From the NCBI GenBank assembly GCA_019310665.1, contig JAFDDW010000144.1, positions 1-7,097 of the forward strand: a DNA stretch of 7,097 bases. The letters are read 5' to 3'. Origin of the DNA: Deltaproteobacteria bacterium (GTDB taxonomy: Bacteria > Desulfobacterota > Desulfobacteria > Desulfobacterales > JAFDCJ01). Below are positions 1 through 6,069 of the stretch, piece by piece. The first letter of the stretch is position 1. Each line of letters starts with the position of its first letter. The notes beneath the pieces were generated by a model. The model did not search any database, was not told where the DNA came from, and saw only the letters and a program-made list of their open reading frames with translations. The translations under genes and the position numbers were made by a program.

Positions 1-47
1 TTTAGGCATTTTCCGGTTTATTCGGGTTAGATGTTAGATAAAATATT

Positions 48-58
48 GAAACAGTTTC
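48..58. repeat. Short palindrome GAAAC-A-GTTTC upstream of the promoter
   Basis: The five-base arms GAAAC and GTTTC are perfect reverse complements around a single A at base 53. The site ends about 45 bp upstream of the -35 box at 103, a position suitable for an activator site. At this length it could be chance in AT-rich DNA. No known regulator is assigned. Confidence 0.25.
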
Positions 59-102
59 TATCTATACCATTTATATCTATCATTGGGAAGGTGTCGGATC
101 GC

Positions 103-131
103 TTGACACTTCTCTGACGGTTACCTATAAT
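103..131 (+). promoter_or_regulatory. Consensus sigma70-type promoter (TTGACA-17-TATAAT)
   Basis: A perfect -35 hexamer TTGACA (103-108) is followed after exactly 17 bp by a perfect -10 hexamer TATAAT (126-131). Transcription would start near 138, giving a leader of about 90 nt before the ATG at 230. A six-of-six match in both boxes with optimal spacing is unusual and predicts strong housekeeping-sigma transcription of the large downstream gene unless it is repressed. Confidence 0.8.
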
Positions 132-215
132 ATACTGATAAGAGTACAAATATTCAATCCTTATAACATCCTGATCAGAGCGCGTAATTCTTCCATCGGT
201 CCAGTCTTCGTCCTT

Positions 216-230
216 TAGGTTTTCGACCTA
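216..230 (+). promoter_or_regulatory. Small hairpin overlapping the start region of the first gene
   Basis: TAGGT (216-220) can pair with ACCTA (226-230) around the loop TTTCG, forming a five-base-pair stem. The left arm contains the only AGG that could act as a Shine-Dalgarno sequence (217-219, 10 nt before the ATG), and the right arm includes the A of the start codon. If it forms in mRNA it would lower ribosome access. The stem is short, so the idea is tentative. Confidence 0.3.
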
Positions 231-3200
231 TGAAACTTTGCCCAAAATGTGATCAATCGGTGGCGGAAGAAATCACCACCTGTCCCACCTGCGGTACCGT
301 AATTGGTGAAGGACGAAAGTATATTGATGACTACCGGATTGTCGATGTTCTTCACGAGGGTCACTCCAGCTTTCTTTGCCGGGCTATTCGCGAACGCACC
401 CAGGAACTGGTCATGATCCGCTTGTTTACCCCTGAATCCGGAGTCGATGAAGATGTTGTCTGGAGGCTCAAACGCGAACTGGAGGAACTCAGGAAACTTC
501 CGGGGGAAGGCTTTGTAAGACACCATGCCATCAGACGCTCCTCCGATGGTTTATGGTATCGAATCAGCGAGTGGATCAACACCGAAAGCTGGGGGTCTTT
601 GCTTGCCTCCGGGCAGCTTCGGGACCGTGAGGTACTCATCGACTTGTTTTACCAGATGGCCTCCATCCTTGCTGTTCTCCACGAACAGGGTCATTTTATC
701 CCTCACCTGATTTTAAATGACATCATCGTGATCAAAGACGACCGGGAAGAATTTACGATTAAAATCGACTATAAGCTATCCCGTTTCTTTGATCCGAAAC
801 TCAACCGGCCGGGTCCCATGCTCAAGAATCTGCTGGATTGCCACCCGGACATTATTAATCAGCGTCCTCTTGACTACCGCAGCGATATCTGGTCATTGGC
901 AAAAATCTTTGTTGAACTGCTGACGGCTGATCTTGAAACCAGGGAATTTCTGCCTAAAATTGATGATCTGGAGCTTCCCTCCGAACTGAACGTTCTTTTA
1001 AAGGTCATGCTGGCGGATGATCCGGATATGAGGCCCCGTTCCATGGCCGAAGTTGCAGAATCTTTGGACAAGATTAAAAAAGTTGAAGCTGAAAAAATTG
1101 AAGCGGAACTTGCCGCACCTGAGCAAGCCCCGGTACGCACGATTACCAGACTTAATAAAATCGTCAAACTGCTGGCGGCAGCTGTTGTTATATTGATTAT
1201 TGCAGGTTTTCTGGCCTGGTATCAATTATACCAACCGGAAGAAAATGGTACCTCCAGATTTGAAACCTATGCCAACAAGTATGCCCAGTCAATTGCATTT
1301 TTGGTTACCGAATACTGGCTGGAGGTTGATGGCTCCCAATATTACCATAACATGTCCGAAGGAACGGCGTTTCTGGTCGACAGCGACGGCTATCTGCTGA
1401 CCGGCCGCCACGTGGTGTGCCCCTGGCTGGACGACACCAATCTTTTTGCAACGGCCGAACAGCTCAAAGCCGGTGGTACGACGCCCGTTTTCAAATTCCG
1501 CATCTTTTTGTGGTTTGAAGGTGCCAAAGCCTTTAACCAGGGCGCCCGCATGTTGCCGGACCCGGAACTGGCAGATGTTTATTTCACCGACATTGCTTAC
1601 AGCACGGAAGGAGAACCACGGCTAACCATCGCCGGGGTCGCCAAGCCGCTTGTGCAAACGCGACAATTGGTTACTTCTCCCCTCAAGCATGATTTTGCCG
1701 TACTTAAAATTGATCATGTTCCCGATGGGTTGAAGCCTCTGCCGATTGACCTGGGGATGGATCCCCAAAAAATACGCAAGCTTTCACCGATTCTTGCCCT
1801 GGGTTTTCCCCTGGGCCGTCGCACCCAGGCCGACACGATAAATGTCAGTGTCACCCGCGGTAATGTGAGACGCACTTTTGAGAATTTAATTCAGATAGAT
1901 ACCTCTCTTCACGGCGGAAACAGCGGGGGCCCCATTATAGATGCCCGCGGCAAAGTAATCGGTATTGTCTCCGGTGTTGCTGTGGACTGGAGCCAGCTGG
2001 GATTTATGCCCGTGGCCACACCCGTGTGGGATATGGGGATGGTGCTGCCGATTACCAAAGCGGTGGATTTGCTAATTGAGCTTAAAGCCGGCCAGGTTAA
2101 ATGGAACGGTGTGCTGGATTTTTCCGCGGAAGACGACCTGAAAAAAATCCGTGATATTGCTGCAGAAGGCCGGTGGGCCGATGCAGCCGAACTAGCCGAC
2201 GAGAAACTCGCCAAAGGTCTGCAACCGGCATTGAATACGGCTGCCGCAATGATGCATTTTTGTTCTGCTGATTATGCAGGGGCCCGGAAACTATTTTCTC
2301 AAGCCCTCTCAATGGATGCCCAGGACTATGCGGCAAGATTTATGTTATATCTGATTGATTATCTGGCGGGTGATCTAAAAGACAGCAGCCAACGCCAATA
2401 TATGATAGCTGTAGATTGGCAATCGCCGGCTGAATTTCAGGGATATCTGGCATGGGTTTTAGAAGGATTGGTTGATGAACAAACCGCTTTACAAAGCTGG
2501 TATAATGCATCGGAAAAAAGCTGGTTGTACTATACTGTCGGTCTCATGCATTCAAAACGCGGGGAATGGAAGCAAGCGGAAAAACTTCTACAGCAGGCGG
2601 TGCTTTCAGCCGGTACCGACGCCTGGGAATTTTATCTTGCCAGCGCCCGGCTGGAGCAGTCTCAGAAGCAACGCCGCGCCGTACTCAAAACAGAAACCCA
2701 GTGGAACAAATATAAGGCCGAAATAAAGGAATTTGACCAGACCGTTAAAGAAGGGCAAAAAGCCAAAGCCGAACGCGCAGAGCAGTTGGTTGGGTTGTAT
2801 TTGAAAATTGCCGATACAACGGCCACCTTAAAAGACAAGCTGCAGGCGCTGGAGAAAACCTATGAAATACTGCCTGCCAATCGCAGCATCCTGTCCGCGA
2901 TGATTTATTACAGCGCCGCTGATGAAGACTGGCCCAAATCCCTGGGATACATTCAGGCCCTTTTAAACACCGGGGCCCGTCAAAATGGGCGGCGCATGGG
3001 TATCGGGCTTCTTGAGGCATGTATTTTAAACTACCAGGAAAAAGACAAAAAGGCCCGCGAAAATCTGGAAGAATTTGAACGCCGGATAAGGGATCCCTGG
3101 TTTTTAACTATCAGTGAATACCTTCTGGGAAAACAAACCGAGAAGGCCTTGAAAGAAATGGCGGGAGAAAGCCCTGAAAAGCTTATTACCGCATACACCA

Positions 3201-3346
3201 TTATGGGTTTTTGGGATGAAAGCTCCGGAGACCAGAAAAAAGCTGCCAGGTATTATAAAGAAGCGATTGGGTCCTTTCTGGACGACTGGCTCGAATATGA
3301 TTTTGTCCGCGAAAGAATTAAGAAGCTTAAAGAGCCTGTGAATTAA
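230..3346 (+). CDS. Membrane-anchored zinc-ribbon / pseudokinase / trypsin-like serine protease / TPR protein
   Basis: Predicted transmembrane signalling protease of 1038 residues. Domains in order: a zinc ribbon with Cys4, Cys7, Cys18 and Cys21; a protein-kinase-like fold at about 35-283; one transmembrane helix at about 311-331, preceded by basic residues, so the N-terminus should be cytoplasmic; a trypsin/HtrA-like (S1C-type) protease at about 345-620; and helical TPR-like repeats at about 634-1030, clearest at 764-797 and 984-1017, with a charged, probably coiled-coil stretch near 803-855. The protease triad is readable as His394 (TGRHVV), Asp488 (KHDFAVLKID) and Ser565 (GGNSGGP). The kinase part keeps subdomain IX (DYRSDIWSLAKIFVELL) and a PDMRPRS segment but has lost the glycine loop, the VAIK lysine (VMIR) and the HRD motif, so it is most likely a pseudokinase. 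There is no PDZ domain. The start is fixed by the zinc ribbon at the extreme N-terminus, despite a weak ribosome binding site. The substrate is unknown. A perfect promoter lies upstream. Confidence 0.88.
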   Translation: MKLCPKCDQSVAEEITTCPTCGTVIGEGRKYIDDYRIVDVLHEGHSSFLCRAIRERTQELVMIRLFTPESGVDEDVVWRLKRELEELRKLPGEGFVRHHAIRRSSDGLWYRISEWINTESWGSLLASGQLRDREVLIDLFYQMASILAVLHEQGHFIPHLILNDIIVIKDDREEFTIKIDYKLSRFFDPKLNRPGPMLKNLLDCHPDIINQRPLDYRSDIWSLAKIFVELLTADLETREFLPKIDDLELPSELNVLLKVMLADDPDMRPRSMAEVAESLDKIKKVEAEKIEAELAAPEQAPVRTITRLNKIVKLLAAAVVILIIAGFLAWYQLYQPEENGTSRFETYANKYAQSIAFLVTEYWLEVDGSQYYHNMSEGTAFLVDSDGYLLTGRHVVCPWLDDTNLFATAEQLKAGGTTPVFKFRIFLWFEGAKAFNQGARMLPDPELADVYFTDIAYSTEGEPRLTIAGVAKPLVQTRQLVTSPLKHDFAVLKIDHVPDGLKPLPIDLGMDPQKIRKLSPILALGFPLGRRTQADTINVSVTRGNVRRTFENLIQIDTSLHGGNSGGPIIDARGKVIGIVSGVAVDWSQLGFMPVATPVWDMGMVLPITKAVDLLIELKAGQVKWNGVLDFSAEDDLKKIRDIAAEGRWADAAELADEKLAKGLQPALNTAAAMMHFCSADYAGARKLFSQALSMDAQDYAARFMLYLIDYLAGDLKDSSQRQYMIAVDWQSPAEFQGYLAWVLEGLVDEQTALQSWYNASEKSWLYYTVGLMHSKRGEWKQAEKLLQQAVLSAGTDAWEFYLASARLEQSQKQRRAVLKTETQWNKYKAEIKEFDQTVKEGQKAKAERAEQLVGLYLKIADTTATLKDKLQALEKTYEILPANRSILSAMIYYSAADEDWPKSLGYIQALLNTGARQNGRRMGIGLLEACILNYQEKDKKARENLEEFERRIRDPWFLTISEYLLGKQTEKALKEMAGESPEKLITAYTIMGFWDESSGDQKKAARYYKEAIGSFLDDWLEYDFVRERIKKLKEPVN

Positions 3347-3422
3347 GCTGTCGACGACAATTTAGACTGTGGTCCCCCAATAGTTGAAGGGATTAAGAGC
3401 CCCTTATTCGAAATGATTATGC

Positions 3423-3452
3423 TTGACCTTCTATCCATCCTTTGGTTATTAA
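3423..3452 (+). promoter_or_regulatory. Candidate promoter for the cyclic-nucleotide-binding protein gene
   Basis: TTGACC (3423-3428, five of six) is followed after 18 bp by TATTAA (3447-3452, four of six). The start point would be near 3459, leaving a leader of about 70 nt. A second -10-like TATAAA at 3485-3490 has no good -35 box. The 182-bp gap after the large gene makes a separate promoter plausible, but read-through from 103-131 is equally possible because no convincing terminator is seen between the genes. Confidence 0.35.
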
Positions 3453-3528
3453 AACCTATCTCAAAAATGCATCTTACATCCGAATATAAAAATTTGATCT
3501 TTTAAGCTCATGCAGGGGAGGAGGAAGG

Positions 3529-3975
3529 ATGGATGTTCAAAAGGCTGATCTCTTGAGGGGGTTGAGCAGCGACTGTATAAACGAAATTATGGACATCGCC
3601 GTACTGGAATCCTACGGGAAGGGAACTTATATATTTCTGAGGGGAGATCCGGCCTGGCATTTTTATTTTCTGCTGATGGGGCGGGTTAAATTACACCTGG
3701 GTGAAACCGGCAAGGTTGTCCACTATGTCAGCCGACCGGGCGAGATCATCGGCTGGTCCGGCCTTGTGGGGCGTGAAGCTTATTCGGCCTCCGCCGAGTG
3801 TACCATGCCGGTAGAATTGCACAAGGTAGGGGCCGGAAAATTGAGAGAAATCCTGAAGAAAAATCCGGCCGACGGATATATCTTTTTTGAAAACCTTTCA
3901 AAAATACTGGGCGAGCGCCTGTTGCAGAGTTACAGCCAATACGAAAAAGTCTTTGTGACCAGCACGCTGATATAG
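3529..3975 (+). CDS. Stand-alone cyclic-nucleotide-binding (Crp/Fnr sensor-fold) protein
   Basis: A 148-residue protein consisting of one cyclic-nucleotide-binding-like beta-roll and a C-terminal helix. The pattern of YIFLRGDPAWHFYFLLMGRVKL (split over residues 34-55), then PGEIIGWSGLVGREAYSASAEC around 70-91, is that of a CNB domain with its phosphate-binding cassette. The arginine that contacts cyclic nucleotide phosphate in CRP does not align clearly; the segment reads AYSASAEC. From memory, this matches a family in anaerobic deltaproteobacteria with a GWSALV...ASA cassette, so the ligand may not be cAMP. Residues 114-140 resemble the CRP dimer helix, and the protein ends before any helix-turn-helix. 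It is therefore more likely a sensor or adaptor, perhaps acting through protein contacts, than a transcription factor. The start is supported by a strong AGGAGG at 3519-3524, four bases from the ATG. It lies downstream of the membrane protease gene on the same strand and meets the trans-sulfuration gene tail to tail. Confidence 0.82.
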   Translation: MDVQKADLLRGLSSDCINEIMDIAVLESYGKGTYIFLRGDPAWHFYFLLMGRVKLHLGETGKVVHYVSRPGEIIGWSGLVGREAYSASAECTMPVELHKVGAGKLREILKKNPADGYIFFENLSKILGERLLQSYSQYEKVFVTSTLI

Positions 3976-3981
3976 AATTCG

Positions 3982-5112
3982 CTATTGATTGATTGCCTGG
4001 TCAATATCCGCCATGATATCATCCGCATCCTCAATGCCCACTGATAGCCTCAGCAGGCTGTCGGTGATGCCAAGTTCCGCGCGTTCTGCATCCGTCATTT
4101 TTTGGTGAGATGTGGCTACCGGCGCACAGATAATGGTTTCAACCCCACCCAGGCTGAGTGCCGGTGTGATCAACTTGAGATTTTTGAGAAATCGATGGGG
4201 GTCAATTTTTTGGGTGTCCAGTTCAAATGACAGCATCCCGCCAAAGTTCCTCATCTGCTTTCTGGCAATATCGAAACCCGGATGGTCTTCCAGGCCGGGG
4301 TAATACACTTTTCGAATGAGGGGATTTGCCTGCAGGTGCCGGGCGATTTGAAGCGCATTTATATTTTGTTTTTCGACCCGGATACCCAAGGTTTTAAGGC
4401 TCCTTTCAATCAGATAACAGGTCATGGCATTCAGATTGCCACCGAAATTGGCCGCCGACGGTTTAATTTTGGCAATCAACTCTTTAGAGGTTAGGGCGGC
4501 ACCGCAGCAAATATCACTGTGACCGCCGATATACTTGGTCCCGCTGTGGGTAACAATATCAAGGCCGAAATCAAGGGGATTTTGATTGATCGGCGTGGCA
4601 AAGGTATTGTCAATGACGGTCAGGACATTTTTTGATCTGGCAAGTTGGACGACCGCTTCAATATCGGTGATTATCAACAACGGGTTGGACGGCGTCTCAA
4701 TGTAAATGATCCTGGTATTTTCGCGGACGGCATTTTCGATCTCTTCTATGGCGCCGGATGCAAATGAATATTCGATGCCGAATCTGTCAAACTCGGCCGT
4801 GGCAAAATGGTGGGTACCGCCATATATGTCTCTTTGCAAAACGATGTGATCTCCGCTGTTCAGAAAAGTAAATAGCACCGTACTGATGGCCGCCATACCG
4901 GAGCTGAAAACCAGACCGTCTTCTGCGTTTTCCAGGGCGCACAATTTTTCAATGATCGATTTTTGGTTGGGGGTATTAAAATAGCGGGGATAGACATTTT
5001 CCGGTGCATCAAGATACTCATATGAAGAAGAGGTATAAATTGGTGTGTTAAGTCCTTTTGTTTCCGGATCAATAAAGGTGCCGCTGTGAACACACTGGGT
5101 ATCCTTTTTCAT
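3982..5112 (-). CDS. PLP-dependent trans-sulfuration enzyme (cystathionine gamma-synthase/gamma-lyase type)
   Basis: Cytoplasmic PLP enzyme of the Cys/Met metabolism family, 376 residues, close to the usual 380-400. Visible motifs: YPRYFNTPN at 41-49 (Tyr and Arg that bind PLP phosphate from the neighbouring subunit), SSGMAAI at 70-76, the active-site Tyr97 in IYGGT, DNTFATP at 168-174 (Asp168 to the pyridine nitrogen), catalytic Lys193 in SGTKYIGGHSD, SLGGVET at 320-326 and Arg355 in LRLSVGIED. Glu325 follows LGGV as in cystathionine gamma-synthases and gamma-lyases. Gly99 stands where methionine gamma-lyases have a cysteine. Synthase (metB-like), lyase (mccB-like) or O-acyl-homoserine sulfhydrylase activity cannot be separated by eye, so no symbol is given. 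The start is ATG 5112-5110, which has AGGAGG eight bases upstream. An in-frame ATG at 5178 would add 22 unrelated residues and begins within a likely promoter. The gene is divergent from the endonuclease IV-like gene. Confidence 0.9.
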   Translation of the reverse strand: MKKDTQCVHSGTFIDPETKGLNTPIYTSSSYEYLDAPENVYPRYFNTPNQKSIIEKLCALENAEDGLVFSSGMAAISTVLFTFLNSGDHIVLQRDIYGGTHHFATAEFDRFGIEYSFASGAIEEIENAVRENTRIIYIETPSNPLLIITDIEAVVQLARSKNVLTVIDNTFATPINQNPLDFGLDIVTHSGTKYIGGHSDICCGAALTSKELIAKIKPSAANFGGNLNAMTCYLIERSLKTLGIRVEKQNINALQIARHLQANPLIRKVYYPGLEDHPGFDIARKQMRNFGGMLSFELDTQKIDPHRFLKNLKLITPALSLGGVETIICAPVATSHQKMTDAERAELGITDSLLRLSVGIEDADDIMADIDQAINQ

Positions 5113-5120
5113 GCTTTGTT

Positions 5121-5126
5121 CCTCCT
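5121..5126 (-). promoter_or_regulatory. Ribosome binding site deciding the start of the trans-sulfuration gene
   Basis: On the minus strand this reads AGGAGG, eight bases before the ATG at 5112. It selects the start MKKDTQCVHSGT over the upstream in-frame ATG at 5178, which has no comparable site and overlaps a promoter-like element. Confidence 0.8.
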
Positions 5127-5154
5127 GTGAAATAATCCCTATGTGGGCTGCAAT

Positions 5155-5183
5155 ATAATATTTAGCCATGGAATGCAATCCAA
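5155..5183 (-). promoter_or_regulatory. Candidate promoter for the trans-sulfuration gene
   Basis: Read on the minus strand, TTGGAT (5183-5178, three of six to the -35 consensus) is followed after 17 bp by TATTAT (5160-5155, five of six to the -10 consensus). Transcription would start near 5148, leaving about 36 nt before the ATG at 5112. The -35 box overlaps the left arm of the inverted repeat at 5180-5206. Confidence 0.45.
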
Positions 5184-5206
5184 AGATCTTTTAATATTGT
5201 CTTTGG
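5180..5206. promoter_or_regulatory. Operator-like inverted repeat CCAAAGA-N13-TCTTTGG in the divergent promoter region
   Basis: CCAAAGA (5180-5186) and TCTTTGG (5200-5206) are perfect seven-base inverted arms. Their centres are 20 bp apart, about two helical turns, as expected for a dimeric repressor or activator. TGCA tetramers lie just outside both arms (5174-5177 and 5207-5210). The left arm overlaps the -35 of the minus-strand promoter and the spacer covers the plus-strand -35 candidate, so one protein could control both genes. The regulator is not identified. Confidence 0.45.
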
Positions 5207-5219
5207 TGCATTATATTAT
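5191..5219 (+). promoter_or_regulatory. Weak candidate promoter for the endonuclease IV-like/cupin pair
   Basis: TTAATA (5191-5196, four of six) is followed after 17 bp by TATTAT (5214-5219, five of six). The start would be near 5226, giving a leader of about 54 nt. The region is AT-rich, so chance matches are likely, but some promoter is needed here because the upstream gene points away. Confidence 0.3.
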
Positions 5220-5265
5220 TCATGATGAAGTGGCAGTGGAAATGGAAATACGTAATTCATCCAAT

Positions 5266-5272
5266 AGGAAGG
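5266..5272 (+). promoter_or_regulatory. Ribosome binding site supporting a TTG start
   Basis: AGGAAGG lies seven bases before the TTG at 5280. The same frame has a TAG stop at 5265-5267, so no ATG start is available upstream. The next in-frame methionine, residue 24, would delete the conserved first beta strand of the barrel. Confidence 0.75.
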
Positions 5273-5279
5273 TAAGACA

Positions 5280-6068
5280 TTGATCAGAGTCGGTCCCGCT
5301 GGTTCATGCGGATTGGGAAATTTGAAGGGTGTGAGCAAGTGCGCCGAGATGGATCTGGACTGCATGGAGGTTGAGTTTACCTATGGCGTGCGGATGGATC
5401 TTAAAACCGCAAAAGAGGTCGGCATCCTGGCCGGAGAAAAAGGCATCCTGCTTTCGGTGCACGCGCCTTACTATATCAATTTGGCCTCGGAGGAAAAAGA
5501 AAAGCTTGCCGCCAGCAAGAAACGGATTCTGGACTCCTGCCAGAGAGCCCATGCCATGGGTGCCCGAAACGTGACCTTCCATGCCGGTTTTTATCAAACA
5601 AGAACCGCTGAGCAAACCTATGAGCGGATCAAAAAAGCGATGGTTGGATTGCAAAAGCAGATAGCCCGTCGAAAGTGGCAGGTGAAATTGTGTCCGGAAG
5701 TCACCGGCAAACCGTCCCAGTTCGGATCGCTGGCAGAGCTATTGCAACTGAAAAAGGATACCGGCTGCGGGATTACCGTTGATTTTTCCCACCTGTATGC
5801 CAGGCAGCAGGGAGACATTGACTATGCTCGAATTTTAAAAAAACTGCCCAAAAAATTTCACGCCCATTTTTCCGGCATAGAGTATGGCCCCAAAGGCGAG
5901 AGAAAACATATAAGAACCACGAGAAAACATATAAGAACCACCAAAGAATTTTTTGAGCCTCTGGCCAGGGAATTGGTTAAGCGCAATCCGGATATTACTA
6001 TTATTAGCGAATCGCCGAAGCCCTATGAAGATGCGGTGATGATGAAAAGGTTAATAGAAGAGGTGTAA
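5280..6068 (+). CDS. Endonuclease IV-like TIM-barrel metal enzyme (AP endonuclease family 2 / xylose isomerase-like)
   Basis: A 262-residue TIM-barrel protein related to endonuclease IV (Nfo), a zinc enzyme that cuts DNA at abasic sites. Residues matching Nfo metal ligands are present: His61 (VHAPYYINL, like Nfo His69), His101 (FHAGFY, like His109), Glu140 (CPE), Asp168 and His171 (VDFSH), a His in FHAHFSG (194 or 196), His210 (GERKH) and Glu244 (ISESP). It is slightly shorter than Nfo (about 280). The MIRVGPAGS start and the FSGIEYGPKGERKH block resemble, from memory, archaeal-type homologues annotated as endonuclease IV or TIM-barrel proteins, so genuine AP-endonuclease activity is likely but not certain; a sugar isomerase-like role is the alternative. 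Translation starts at TTG with a good ribosome binding site. Oddity: residues 208-214 (RKHIRTT) are repeated exactly as 215-221, encoded by a perfect 21-bp duplication beside the metal site. The cupin gene follows after one base and is probably translationally coupled. Confidence 0.8.
   Translation: MIRVGPAGSCGLGNLKGVSKCAEMDLDCMEVEFTYGVRMDLKTAKEVGILAGEKGILLSVHAPYYINLASEEKEKLAASKKRILDSCQRAHAMGARNVTFHAGFYQTRTAEQTYERIKKAMVGLQKQIARRKWQVKLCPEVTGKPSQFGSLAELLQLKKDTGCGITVDFSHLYARQQGDIDYARILKKLPKKFHAHFSGIEYGPKGERKHIRTTRKHIRTTKEFFEPLARELVKRNPDITIISESPKPYEDAVMMKRLIEEV
5900..5941 (+). repeat. Perfect 21-bp tandem duplication, in frame, inside the endonuclease IV-like gene
   Basis: Bases 5900-5920 and 5921-5941 are identical with no spacer and no mismatch; identity stops at once on both sides. 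The unit adds seven residues (RKHIRTT), so the reading frame is kept. The absence of any synonymous difference points to a recent duplication by slippage or unequal exchange, or to an assembly artefact. Confidence 0.95.
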
Positions 6069-6069
6069 G

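Larger units (their letters stand above)
1..229. other. Non-coding upstream region of the pseudokinase-protease gene
   Basis: No convincing coding sequence is seen here. The three plus-strand frames close quickly, at about bases 30 and 37 and at base 3. The stretch is AT-rich, with TCTAT-type direct repeats around 60-81 and a short palindrome at 48-58. It holds the promoter at 103-131 and a leader of roughly 90 nt before the ATG at 230. A gene ending just left of the window cannot be excluded. Confidence 0.6.

Noticed and set aside
525..710. Open frames overlapping the large genes on both strands (for example 525-710 plus, 874-1167 minus, 1909-2214 minus, 5304-5654 minus)
   Set aside because: Each lies wholly within a gene with clear domain motifs, shows no recognisable domain and reads as low-complexity Ser/Arg/Pro-rich shadow translation.
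332..1078. Active Ser/Thr protein kinase
   Set aside because: The VAIK lysine, the HRD aspartate and lysine, the DFG glycine and the glycine loop are all replaced.
3387..3405. Terminator after the large protease gene (AAGGG/CCCTT hairpin)
   Set aside because: The stem is only five base pairs, the loop is nine bases and no T tract follows, so it is not a supportable intrinsic terminator.
3982..5112. Methionine gamma-lyase assignment
   Set aside because: The active-site cysteine typical of methionine gamma-lyases is Gly99 here (IYGGT), and Glu325 after LGGV fits cystathionine gamma-synthase/gamma-lyase types better.
5113..5178. 22-residue N-terminal extension of the trans-sulfuration enzyme from an ATG at 5178
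   Set aside because: It has no good ribosome binding site, begins inside a -35/-10-like promoter, and the added residues do not fit the family. The ATG at 5112 has AGGAGG at ideal spacing and gives the normal family start.
5900..5941. CRISPR or mobile-element signature
   Set aside because: There are only two abutting 21-bp copies with no spacer, inside a coding frame. No repeat array, transposase or target-site duplication is visible anywhere in the window.
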